Of a stretch of DNA of 64,000 nucleotides, positions 12,960 through 24,046 are shown piece after piece. Origin of the DNA: Pyrus communis (lineage: Eukaryota > Streptophyta > Magnoliopsida > Rosales > Rosaceae); NCBI RefSeq assembly GCF_963583255.1, contig NC_084807.1, positions 15,523,072-15,587,071 on the forward strand, read 5' to 3'. Under the pieces are notes generated by a model, which worked only from the letters and a program-made list of their open reading frames with translations, ran no database searches and was not told where the DNA came from. Positions within the stretch are counted from its first letter, which is position 1. Each line of letters begins with the position of its first letter. The translations under genes and the position numbers were made by a program.

Positions 12960-15390
12960 GATGGTGAAGAAGTTGCAGAACGCAGTGAGTGACGGTTCGA
13001 TGAGTGGTGGCTTTTCGGTTTTGTGCTGGATATAGTATTTTAACCTGGACCGTTGATTTGCCCAGATTTGTGATGCTGATGGGGTTCAAAATAGTGGACG
13101 GTGAAGATCTAGTGTCTGTTCCACTTCTATGGCTGAGATCTTGGGAGCGATCAAGATTCTATAAGGTGGCAGAGCAAATGATCAAATAAATTGGATATGG
13201 TTTTTGCTCACCCCAAATGTTTTTTGAAGGATAGGATCATAGGATCTAGGTGATCAGACGGATATAAAAAAAGTGCGATGCCTCTTTGTTTTTAGGGAGG
13301 TGCACGCATTTTTTTTTTTTTTTTTTAATTTTTAAATTTTTTTTTTTAAAGAAAGAAGATTAAATTAAGGAGAAACCTCGAAGACACTCAAGACCTCAAG
13401 GATCATACCCAATTACATACTAGTATTATAATATTTTTAAGAAGCCATATATTTGTTTTAATGCGAAGGTTTAAACATTTTTTAAAAGGATTTACAAAAC
13501 TTCGTTTTTCTGGCCCACCAACTCATCTTTGTTTGTTGTCTTTCGAGAATTTTAGTAGCAGAACTCTTGTAACGATGAGGATTGTTGGCAAAAGTTGTAA
13601 TGTAAAAGATTGCTGCGTTCGGTCTAATCATTACTTTACTTTCGGTCTAATCATTACTTTATTTTTACTACACATTTATTTATGTTTTAACATCACGTGT
13701 GAAATAAGTTCAATACTACTCAAATATGCACTCTAGAATTAGTCTATCACCTTCCAATCACAACTCAATTTGGGTGTCAAGGTAAATATTCAGAGTTGAA
13801 GTATGTCAGTCAGTTTGCTATCCCAAGTCCAATCTTCTACACCTTAATTTGCCTCCATGTGGCCTATCTTAGCTTTCGACACGTGTCCACAATAACTTTA
13901 ATTTTAAATAAAAATAATAATAAACAAAAAAAAAAAACTAATAAAAGGAGTTTCAATACTTTGAATTTTAACAAAAAAAATCATATACTAACTTTATTTA
14001 ATGATTAGAACAAAATCCAACATCAAATCAACCCAATAAAACTGGCCTAAACAAAGTAATTTATCAAATTTCTGATTTTACCATTAACGTGAGTTTTGGC
14101 CCTAACGTCAAACGCTCATTGTTGATTTAGCTCCGTGGTTTTAAACTCCGTATCTTTTTTCAACTCACAGCAAGAAAACCATGAAAACCTTGCTTTTCAA
14201 GTCCATGGTTTTTTCTTATATCTCAAATTCTTTTTTTTTTTCATTTTTTTTTTTTAGCTTGATCTTTTGTTTGATGGAGATGTTGAATGCAAGGTGGCTC
14301 GATAAGGTTATCTTGGGTTTCTCCTCTAAAGTTTCATAAAACTCCTCAACATCACAAATTTTTCGAAATTGCTCGAAATCAATCGGCAACACCGCCATCA
14401 TCCTTCATCTGCACCGAATGCCCTTCTAATTGCTAAAAATGCAATTGATGGCCAATACCAAGTAATAGGTGTAATCAAATTATACATTTTGTGTGGAATT
14501 AACATATTTCTTAGAAGGAGGAGGCAAGAAAAACGAGACCTGGGAAAGGAGAGCTTGCCTCGGCGTCGTGGAGAAGAAGCCGATGAGGGAGTTTGTGAGA
14601 TTGAGAAATGGCTTGTTGTCGCCAAGCTTGATTTGAGCAAAGTAGAAGAGCCAGAGGTGTGTAACCCCACAAAACCCTTTATTTGTTTATGGCACACAGA
14701 GAATCAAGCTCATCAATTTGAAGGTTTTTTTTTTTTTTCTTTTCTAATTTTTTTTTTTTTTTTTAAGTTCTAAAACCATTTGTCTTGAAATCTGTAAAAC
14801 CCACCATCAATTTATTTTATATTATTTTCATTGGAATTTCTCTATTGTGGCTGTGATTTGACTTTTGAATCTTAATGGATATGCTGATTGCAACTTGATC
14901 AGTAAATTAGTCTTTAATTCAGAATACGAAGTGTCTTCCTCTTTGTTTTTCCGTTGTTCTATTGGTAAGGATCCTCTAATTTAATTTATTTTTTTTAAAG
15001 CAGTTTGAAGGAATTAAAATGTCCTCATTTGGTGTAAGTGATCTTAGTTTAGCAAATTCGCAGCAACCTGAAGGAGATTGCATGCCCCTCACTGCAGTGT
15101 AACTTGGACCGACTCATCCAATAAGACTTGCTTTACAAATTGTCATATTTAGAACCAAATATGTACCTAGCTATGCAAATTATGTATCTTTGCAATTTGT
15201 AAAATTGAAAGGCCCTACATAAAAACCGTAAATTAATAGTGCATTCAAACAAATTAGTAAAAGATACACATCCTACACTTTAACATTAGAGTAAAAATTA
15301 TTTACTTATTTGTCTAGCATATGAGCGCGTTGCATTCGTAATTGAAAAAATAGTTAATTATAATTCAAAAGAATCATATTATTAAGGGAA
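12960..15390. other. AT-rich intergenic region, no gene recognised
   Basis: Holds homopolymer T runs (about 13311-13345, 14229-14255, 14727-14764) and a 20-bp direct repeat near 13618-13660. Open frames occur at 14216-14401 (minus) and 14369-14773 (plus), but their products (for example VLPIDFEQFRKICDVEEFYE) match nothing I know. A decayed gene is possible. I cannot support a call. Confidence 0.4.
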
Positions 15391-15394
15391 ATTT

Positions 15395-16025
15395 GCATCA
15401 ATGTCTAGTTTAAGAAATAGTGATAATATCAATGTTCAGTTTCAGAAATAGTGTAGTAGCCATGTTTATTTTTAGAAATAATGCACTAGCCGTGTTTAGT
15501 TTCAGAAATAGTCAGTTTCAAAAATAGTGCACTACTCGTGTTTAGTTTCAAAAATAGTGCAATAACCGTGTTTAATTTTAGAAATAGTGTAGTACTCATG
15601 TTTAGTTTCAAAATAGTGTAGTACTTGTGTTTAGTTTTAGAAATAGTATAGTATTCATATTAGTTTCAGAAATAGTACATTCCATAAATAGTGTAGTACC
15701 GTATTCATGTTCACAAATAGTATATTACCAGTGTTTAGTTTCAGAAATAGTACATTCCATAAATAGTGTAGTACCGTGTTCATATTCATAAATAGTATAT
15801 TACCAGTATTTAGTTTTAGAAATAGTATGTTTCATAAATAGTGTATTACCCGTATTCAGTTTTCAGAAATAGTTTGTGTTCAGTTTTAGAAATAGTGATA
15901 ATACTAGTATTTAGTTTCAGAAATAGTGTAATATTTGTGTTCAGTTTAAATAATAGTAATAATATCAGTGTTTAGTTTAAAAAATAATGATAATACCGTA
16001 TTTAGTTCTAAAAGTAGTGAATGTT
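15395..16025 (+). repeat. Degenerate minisatellite, about 30-bp unit, about 20 copies
   Basis: The unit is roughly GTGTTTAGTTTCAGAAATAG followed by TGTAGTACC. The GAAATAGT core recurs throughout with variable spacers, substitutions and small deletions. No reading frame survives across the array. Confidence 0.85.
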
Positions 16026-16434
16026 TGGTAGTATTTTCATTTGATTGCCACGTTTCACTCTAATTGAATATTTTGTATAATAAGGCCCCCACATAAGCTT
16101 TGCATAAATATTTTTTCATATATTGAGGGCACCAATCGAACAAAAAAAATATTTGTTCACCCAAAATTGCACATATTCTTAGTTTAATAATATAATTTCT
16201 TCCTAATTCAAACTATTAGCCACTGGTCAAGAGACCCTTCTCAATTTAATTCCTCTCATTTCGCTTACTAGTTTATAAACTAGTAAATGAGCAATTCTTA
16301 CATCTCATTTTAGTTCCTCTAATTTCATTTACAAATTTTTATGCACGCCATAAATGTGGTTGAAGCTACTCTCAAGTTTCATCACCCCAAAATTAAAAGA
16401 CATAACATGGGCCAATTAAAAGATATAATCAATT

Positions 16435-16605
16435 GTCATTCGGTACTACGATCTGGTGGTATTTCTCTTCACTTGGAAGTGAAAGGTCTTTGGTTTGAAT
16501 CTTGTGGATGACGAATTCGATACCAAATTAGGTTACCCATTGTGTAGCTTAACCAAACTCCCCCTTCTTTTAGTGTAAAAATATCGATATACTCAATAAC
16601 AAAAC
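16435..16605 (+). mobile_element. tRNA-type SINE with 10-bp target duplication
   Basis: The element starts with an A-box-like segment (TCTGGTGGTATTTC) and has a B-box-like GGTTTGAATC at 16492-16501. It then has a CGAATTCGATACC block, a C-rich segment and an A-rich end. The direct repeat ATAATCAATT lies on both sides (16425-16434 and 16606-16615). It is 171 bp with no coding capacity. The fragments at 6009-6150 and at 22960/51725 look like relatives. Confidence 0.78.
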
Positions 16606-16820
16606 ATAATCAATTCAATTTTAATTATATATGATTAATGTTCAGCAAGTAAAAGAGTATATGGCTATGGAGACAAAGGAGGAATATGTAACTGAGCTTG
16701 ATTGGCTTCGTCAGTCCAATTTAATTAGTATAAATATCATATAAGATGGGAAGGAAAGGACTTCTCACATGTCACATCACACACATTCAAACCAAAAAAT
16801 TGCAGACTTTCTACTGTCTC

Positions 16821-17475
16821 TAGGGGTGGGTATAAAAACCGCTAAACCGTAAGAAAAAAAATCGAAAAAAACCGTGTTGACCGGAAAAGTCAACTTTGAG
16901 TGAAAAACCGAACCGAACCGTTCAAACCGGTTCCGGTTTCGGTTTCGAATGACCAAGAACCGGCCGAACCGAACCGAACCGTTTTATTAATAATAAATAA
17001 ATAAATTATATATACACACACATGTCATGGTATAATAGGTTGAAAAATAGGTTGAAAAATTGTGTACAGGAGCTGCTGCTTCTTGCTTGCTCTTTAAAGT
17101 CTGAAAACTTGCAATTTGTTTCATCATTTTGTTGTTTGTTGACTGATTGACCAGTGTATATGTATTTTAGTTGTCTCTTTTTGTTGACTTGGTGCCACTA
17201 CCAAAGACATTTGCATTAAAAAAGATGTGTTGTATGCAACTTTATGTAATCAGTTTTAGAAGATGTATTTGAATGCATAATGATTTGGTGTTCAAATAAT
17301 TTATTATTAAGAACCGTAAACCGGCAAGAACCGAATCGGAACCGGTGTAGACCGAACCGTAATGTTCTAGTCATAAATTTAAGTGGAACCACACCGAATC
17401 GAACCGTTAATATATTTCGGTTCCCGTTCCAATTTAGGGATGGAACCGCACCGAATCGCACCGTGTCCACCCCTA
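16821..17475. mobile_element. Non-autonomous hAT-type element rich in AACCG motifs
   Basis: Terminal inverted repeats TAGGGGTGG and CCACCCCTA are flanked by 8-bp duplications actgtctc (16813-16820) and actgcctc (17476-17483), which differ by one base. Both subterminal regions are packed with AACCG/CGGTT motifs, the usual arrangement for hAT transposase binding. The 655-bp body has no transposase frame. Confidence 0.87.
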
Positions 17476-17483
17476 ACTGCCTC

Positions 17484-19205
17484 GACGAGCCACGTGTATT
17501 TCTACTTCCTCCATCAATTCCCATTAGATTTCATCATTAAAATAATTTAAAGAAAATAAAATTTAATATAAAATAATATTTTCTCTCTCTTCATCTACCT
17601 TTCTCGCTCTCAAAATATCATGAATTGAGAAGAGTTTTTGCTGGTTGACGGACAAATCGAGAGGAATTGGACTGACGGACGAAATTGAGCTTCCGTCAGG
17701 GGCATAGGCTGGAAAGAAAAAACAATTGTTTTGCACGTAAGCTTGTTTTCTACTTATGAGTTTTAGTTTTTGTTCTTATTACATTGTATTGGGTCATTTT
17801 CATTAAATTTTGGGCTTTGGTATGTTTATAGTATTCATCACTGCCGGTGTCGGTATTGTCATTGAGATTGTGATCAACGTTATCCTCATCTCTATTATTG
17901 TATCATGTGATTCATGTCGTCCATGCAACTTACTGAAAATGAAATATTTACTGGTACATATGAGTGCTTCTTATGGATGTAATTTATTTATTAATTTGTG
18001 CGTTCACTTATTTTCATATCTGCATTTTTAAATTTAATTTTAGTGGTGTCTGTTTCATTTTTATTTATTATTTTTGCATAACTTGTTCGTAAAATTTAAA
18101 TAACATTTGTAGGGATATATGAGGCAACGTCTTTGGAACGTGGTAGAAAAGATTATTTTCGAACTTCAGATCCATCAAATGGCATGCTAGGGGATCAAAT
18201 TCAGATGTCTTCGCTTCCAACTTGATTTATGTTTGCGTCCGGATTACAAGGTTGGAATTATCGTTTGGTTACAAATTTTTCATCTTTATTTGCTATAACT
18301 CGTAAAATTTATTGCAAATTGTAGTCTTGAAAGTAATAGGCATATTGATGATGTTCATTCCAGTTATGTGAGGATCTACAGATTTTAGCAGAATTTTGAA
18401 TCTTGGCCCTTCATATATATATATATATATATATATATCAGAACACGTGATTTCTTGGTAAAATCAACATCCCACCCGAAAAACCAGCACTGAGATACAC
18501 ACTAAGGCGCACAATATTGTCAGCAAAGTTTCTCTTTTATTAGTATTTCATGATAAAACCAATATTTTAAAAGTAGCAGATAGCTATTTTGCATTTGCTG
18601 AATAGTCTCAAATCAAATGGGTTGGAAATACCGTCCCTACCAAAAGTAGTATACAAAATTTCTCATCTCGTCTCAGATTCGTGTTTTATTTGTGAGTTAA
18701 TGTACATCAATAGCAAGTTCGTCGGCAGCAAGTTGCTGGACAAATGTTGGTCCATTAGTCAGATGCTAGAAAACCAAAACCAGGAGGGAAATATACTCGT
18801 TGCAAAACAATACGCAAACTCTGGATTGTTGAAATGATCGGAAACTCCCGAGAAATTTGTTGGTTGTCGATCTTGATGTGGTATGTCAGGGGATCTGGCA
18901 GTGTTGAAACTGTTGAATCCATTACCAATCAGAAACGTGCTGTACAGTTCGAACTGGCGATAATTTACCATCTGTTGAAGAAATATACTTGTACTGACTT
19001 TTCAGGAATTTTATGACTCCATCTTCACTCTTACACATTCGTTTTTAGTCATGAGATTTTCGTCCAATGTCTGTACCCTGAGAAATTTTTCTTGCTTCGT
19101 TTACTGTCAAGGGAGAGAAAAATTTAGGTGGACGAATATTTGGAAAATTGGTGCAATAACTTACAAAAAGAAAATAAAATGGTTGAAAAAGTTATATTCT
19201 TTTCA
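17484..19205. other. Unassigned region, possible decayed gene remnants
   Basis: AT-rich with an (AT)n run at about 18415-18440. Short exon-like stretches occur: 18112-18224 translates IYEATSLERGRKDYFRTSDP in one frame, and an 82-codon frame lies at 18589-18837. Neither matches a protein I recognise. The stretch 17590-17720 looks like a CT-rich leader. I cannot distinguish a lost gene from chance frames. Confidence 0.3.
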
Positions 19206-19583
19206 GAGTTAAGCACAAATAACTAACCAATGTTTAGGGTAATTCCAAATTGGTTTTAATCTTTTAAAATATTTCAAATAACTGCGTAATGTTTTAAGAG
19301 TAGGACATATGTTAGATTATTAGTGTTAAATGATGACCTGAACAAGTTTCGAAGTGTGATTTAGAACTCTATAGATGACTTATAAGTGAAAATCATCTTC
19401 AATGTTTGTTCACATCATCCATTTAACATTAACAAGATCAACAATTAACGTTAGTACTGTCACCACTCAACATTGGTGACGTAACAATTGTCCATTTATC
19501 AACACGTTAGATAGTTATTTAGAATGTTTTACAAGGTTTATACCAATTTGAAATCGCATCTAACAGTTATTCGTACTTAACCC
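19206..19583. mobile_element. MITE with about 50-bp imperfect terminal inverted repeats
   Basis: The left arm GAGTTAAGCACAAATAACTA runs on to TTCCAAATTGGTTTTAATC. The reverse complement of the right arm reads GGGTTAAGTACGAATAACTG and runs on to TTTCAAATTGGTATAAACC. The 378-bp element has no coding sequence. No clear target duplication was seen. Confidence 0.6.
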
Positions 19584-19959
19584 TTTTTGTTATTATGAAA
19601 TTGTTTCTATATATGTTCTCTCTCCATTTTGACCACATTTCATAGTAATGGTACCAAGCCCGAAACAAAGTTATCTTCCAAATTTTTGAAAGAAAATTTT
19701 GGTCGATTCATTTTTTAAAAGAAACGCAACAGAAGTATTTACAGAAAATGATAAGGAATCCACAATTTGACTTGGGTGTACAAAAACAGATCTCTCAATT
19801 AAGTTCGAAAAATTCTCAAAAAATTGAAATCTAAAGTCATTTTATGGTTGCTAACATCCCACCATTATAGAAGTATGAGAATAATAAAATTATGCTTGCC
19901 TTCACATTGACAACGCTTTGAGATTTATGGTTTAATATTATATAGAATAACTTAATAGA

Positions 19960-21345
19960 ATCTTAAATTGTTATAAATAGGCAAAAATGAGAGAGAATTT
20001 GTACAGAGATTAAAGTGGAACAGGATCAATGTATAACTCTATTTGTTCTCTTTACTTGTCTGACAAGAGAAATGATTATAGAAGGAGAGAAGTGAGAAAC
20101 TTGTATATTTACTTTTTGCTTTGACATTTTTTGTGTGTTTCTATTCATACATTGCATGCTGTTTATACAAAGACTTTAACGTGCAAAAGTAAACAGTAGT
20201 AGTTAATGCATGTTGAAATTCATGCCTTACAATAGCAATAAAATTAGACAATATATCTAGACTACTATTTTTGGTCTTTTGTACATTTCATCTTTACTCA
20301 AATTATGTGGGCATTCACACTACTTTCATAACACTCACCCTTGGATGCCCATATCAATATTGGTTGCCTCATTAAAATCTTGCCAGAAAAAACTTAGTGG
20401 GGAAATGTCGTAGCAAAGGAAATTAAGTACAACTTTGCTGGATTATTGGTTTAGTGTTAAGTATACTTACGTTGTCTCGTTAAAACCTTGATAGGAAAAA
20501 TCCTAGTTAAAGGAAAAAGAGTACACCATCAATGTGTTCTGGATGCTCCCCCATGTGTATCTCCCCCTGATTCCGCATTCTTCAACCTCACTGATTAATA
20601 AATCGGCGTAATTCGATACCATGCACCAGCTTTTGAAATGTACTCCTTGGCAAAGATTTAGTGAATAGGTCTACCAGATTGTCATTGGAATGGATTTGTC
20701 TAACCTCAATAATTTTAGCTTTTTGAAGCTCATGTGTATTGGAAAACTGTGGAGACGTGTTTTGCACATTTGATGAATCATTCCTTCACTTGAGCAATAC
20801 ATGCTGCATTGTCTTCATGAACGATAATTGCAATGTCTGTTTTTAAAGATAGACCACATAATTCCGGATGTGGTAAAACATTAATTTTAACAAAAAAAAA
20901 AAAAAAAAACATTCACGATTGACTTCATGGAAAGCAATTATTTCTGAGTGATTAGAAGATATAACAACTAATGTTTGCTTCGTTGAGCATCATGACATTA
21001 TTGTATTTCCATAAGTGAACACATACCAGCTCATAAGCAGGCTTTATGCGGATAAGAGAGAAAACCAGGATCTGCCTATCCAATAAGATTCTGGTCATTT
21101 GTGGATGCCCATGTCTGTTATCCTATGAAGATATTGTAAAACATCTTTGACTCCCTTCCAATATCGAATTGTTGGAGTAGAGCTATATCTTGCTAATAAG
21201 TTGACTGAAAGAGCTATATCTGGTCTAATACATTATGCTAAACTTATTTGACCAAATAAGTTTCTCTGAAAACCACCAAACTTATCTGGTAATTGAACGG
21301 AATTACATCCATTATAGGAGAGTATGTCTCGTCATTAGGTATGTA
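19960..21345 (-). pseudogene. Decayed Ty1/copia retrotransposon, 3' half (RT end, RNase H, LTR)
   Basis: On the minus strand 21240-21110 translates PDIALSVNLLARYSSTPTI and RYWKGVKDVLQYL, the end of the copia RT/RNase H junction. Plus 20600-20740 (read minus) gives HELQKAKIIEVRQIHSNDNL then VDLFTKSLPRSTFQKLVHGI, the copia RNase H C-terminus. Frameshifts and stops lie in between. An LTR start TGTTATGAAAGTAG at 20333 follows a purine tract (CCAAGGGTGAG), with a TATA-like TATAAACA near 20160. The other LTR end and the upstream half are not recognisable. Confidence 0.8.
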
Positions 21346-21659
21346 GCAATATTTTCACTAACCATAAAAATATGAACATGATTATCAACGATCATAGTTG
21401 TTCATTTTTTTGTATTTGCTAAAAGATCATGTTTTCAAAAATGAAAATATTAAAAATAAAATAAAATAAAATAAAAATCTGGTCAAAAGAATAGAGTGTA
21501 AATGTGAACAACAATCAATGATTAGAAATAAATATAGGGTTTATGGATTATGGTGTCGAATTTCGGAGTTGACCTCTTCACGAAAGTTGTAGAGCTTGTC
21601 TTTACGAGTGTTTGTATATTCTTTTTACATTTTTATTAATTTTTCTTAAACAAAAAACG

Positions 21660-22090
21660 TTGTTCACAAGGGTATGGAGGGTTTTAAAAATCTAAATGAC
21701 GATGTAATGTCAAAGTGTAAAGGATGTGATCATGAGCATTTGCCTATTTTTTTCAAAGTTTTTCACACTTGTAAATTAATAATATGAATTTTTAATGTGC
21801 TTTGGTATTTTGTAGGGAAAAATCAAATTACATTAAAAAAAAATTCATAACAATTAATTTACAAGTGTGAAAAATGTGAAACTGTATTTTTGGGTACATT
21901 GTTGTTTGAATTTTTTAAACCCTTCAAACCCTCGTGAATAGTGTTTTTAGGTGGAGTTGAAAACGTGTAATAATATATAATAATTAATTCCCAAGTGCGA
22001 AAAATGTTAAAAAAAACTATGCCAACACTCATGATCGCATCTTCGATGCTTTGACGATGGTTACATCGTTGTTTGGATTTTTATGGTTTA
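21660..22090. mobile_element. Foldback/MITE element with roughly 100-bp inverted arms
   Basis: The left arm (21687-21780) contains GATGTGATCATGAGCATTTG and TTTTTCACACTTGTAAATTA. The right arm (21981-22084) carries the inverted counterpart: GATGCGATCATGAGTGTTGG and TTTTTCGCACTTGGGAATTA when reversed. A second inverted pair nests inside (TATGGAGGGTTTTAAAA against the segment near 21905-21940). No coding capacity. Confidence 0.65.
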
Positions 22091-22109
22091 GGGGTATGAA
22101 GATACTAAT

Positions 22110-22703
22110 TGTAATATTCCACATCGCTAAGGGGAGTGGATCTTGTAAGCCTTATACGTATATTCCCATCTCTACCTAGCACGAGGCATTTTAGGAGCTC
22201 ACTGGCTTCAGGTTCCATCAGAACTCCGAAGTTAAACGAGTTCGCGCATGAGAGCATTCACACGATAGGTGACCCACTGGGAAGTTCTAGTGTGAGTTCC
22301 CAGAAACAAAACCGTGAGGGTGTGGTAGGGGCCCAAATTGGACAATATCGCACAGGAGGAACAAAATGATATTTTGGTAACACTTGGCGGAAGAACATGT
22401 TGGGAAATTATTGTCACATCCCCGGCCCCCACCACATCCCGAGCTTGACTCCACCATAGCACAATATTGTGTGCTTTGGGCCCCTACCACACCCTTATGG
22501 TTTTGTTTCTGGGAACTCACACGAGAACTTCCTAATGGGTCACCTATCATGGGAATGCTCTCACGCGCGAACTCACTTAACTTTGGAGTTCCGATGGAAT
22601 CCGAAGCCAGTGAGCTCCCAAAAAAGCCTCGTGCTAGGTAGAGATGGGAATATACATATAAGGCTTACAGGATCCACTCCCCTTGGCGATGTGGGATATT
22701 ACA
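22110..22703. mobile_element. Palindromic Cassandra derivative, two head-to-head 5S-type LTRs
   Basis: A forward Cassandra LTR, partly degraded at its 3' side, covers 22110 to about 22350. A full-length 292-bp LTR in reverse orientation covers 22412-22703. About 60 bases separate them. The whole unit is flanked by one exact 5-bp duplication, ctaat (22105-22109 and 22704-22708), so it inserted as a unit or was rearranged in place. Both arms keep 5S-like cores (GAACTCCGAAGTTAAACGAG at left). The transcript of either strand could fold into a long hairpin. Confidence 0.9.
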
Positions 22704-22708
22704 CTAAT

Positions 22709-22982
22709 TAAGTGGTAGCATTGTGTATATATTAATTTAGTATGGTGTTTTTCGTTTGATTTTTTTATTGAAGTAAAATATTTTTATAACGGTAACGGGT
22801 CGAGTTATATTATCCATTAATTTTAACGGGTCAAGTTTGGATTGGGTCATATTACCTGTTCATTTTAATAGGTTTGAACGACAAGATTAGTTAAGATATC
22901 GAGAATGTCACGAAAACGACATGAATATGACAAACACGACACAATCACCAATTCTAGGTTGGGGGGGGGGGAGTGTGGTAAG
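22709..22982. other. Remnant rich in ACGGGTC and ACGAC motifs, then a G-run
   Basis: Motifs such as ACGGGTCGAG, ACGGGTCAAG and CACGAAAACGACATG recall the ends of plant hAT-type elements, but no inverted repeat pair was found. A run of G residues lies at about 22962-22973. This G-run end is the broken end of the SINE-like repeat that continues at 51628. Confidence 0.4.
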
Positions 22983-23629
22983 CCTCGTGACACACCCTCA
23001 CCTAGATATCCAAATGACACCTGGATGGCACGTGATGGCTGACACCAAGGGTGATGAAAGCCATGAATGAATGAATCTACGAGGATATGAGGAAACAAGC
23101 AAACTAAAAATTATGCCAGAACAACAATCACAACGAATATGCAACATTTAGAAGCAATAATAACAGTAAATTCAATTTAAGCATGAAAGAAAACAGAGAA
23201 TCCAACGATCACGAATCTGAATAAAAGATGTACGATTATGTCTAGAATATACCACTAAACAAAAGTGCTAGAGAGAAGTAAGACAACAAGAAGCAAATAA
23301 TCATAAGAGACAACAAGAAGCAAATAATCATAAAAGGAAGCCATACTCAAGCAGAAGGATGCAAGGTCATTGATAGGGAAAAGCCTTGATGCTTGGGTCG
23401 TACTCCTTGTCACTATGTCCTGAGGCGGGGTGCAAAACAGAAAAGGTGAGTGGACCATAATTTATAATAATACTAATATTAAGAAAACCCGATTTCTTTT
23501 AGAGCATACTAACCCCCTGTTTTGAAAATCCATATAATACTACATACAGTAAGTTTTCTGGAAACTCTAGCATGCCATAATTCATTCGTAAAACAAGTAT
23601 GCGTAAAACAATGTTCGATAATGGTGCTA

Positions 23630-23960
23630 ACGTCGCCCGAAGGCAAATCCATAAATCTCATCAATATTGTACTCTGTAGGGGTATCATAGTCGCCCGAAG
23701 ACAATACATGTCGATCACCCGAAGACAATACTTGTCCATCACCCGAAGGTGAAGCTGAATAACATGTCCATCACCAGAAGGTGAAGCTATACGACACTGG
23801 GTTACGCCAGTGAAGAAACATGGTAAGCCCCATCACCCGAAGGTGAATCTGTACGACTTTGGGTTATGCCAAAGAAGGAAACATAAAATAATATAGCATA
23901 CACACCGACATTAGCCGTGGCTAGTGAAGTTGTCCAACACTGGTTTTGCCAGTGAAGCTG
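23630..23960 (-). repeat. Imperfect hairpin-type tandem repeats in gypsy LTR
   Basis: Repeated CATCACCCGAAGGTGAAGCT and GTCGCCCGAAG segments alternate with ACGACACTGGGTTACGCCAG-like stems. Each forms a short inverted repeat. They parallel the 64-bp hairpin repeats of the edge gypsy LTRs, although the sequences differ. Confidence 0.65.
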
Positions 23961-24046
23961 GGGGTATAATATCTCGTTACTCCTCAACTGTGTACTATGG
24001 CCATAGACATCATACCCGTGTTGTGTGTATATGTTGTATGATAACC

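Noticed and set aside
14216..14773. Candidate small gene on either strand
   Set aside because: The frames overlap on opposite strands, are flanked by T runs and match nothing recognisable.
22136..22711. Overlapping frames of 76-87 codons
   Set aside because: These are the two Cassandra LTRs read in different frames; Cassandra encodes no protein.
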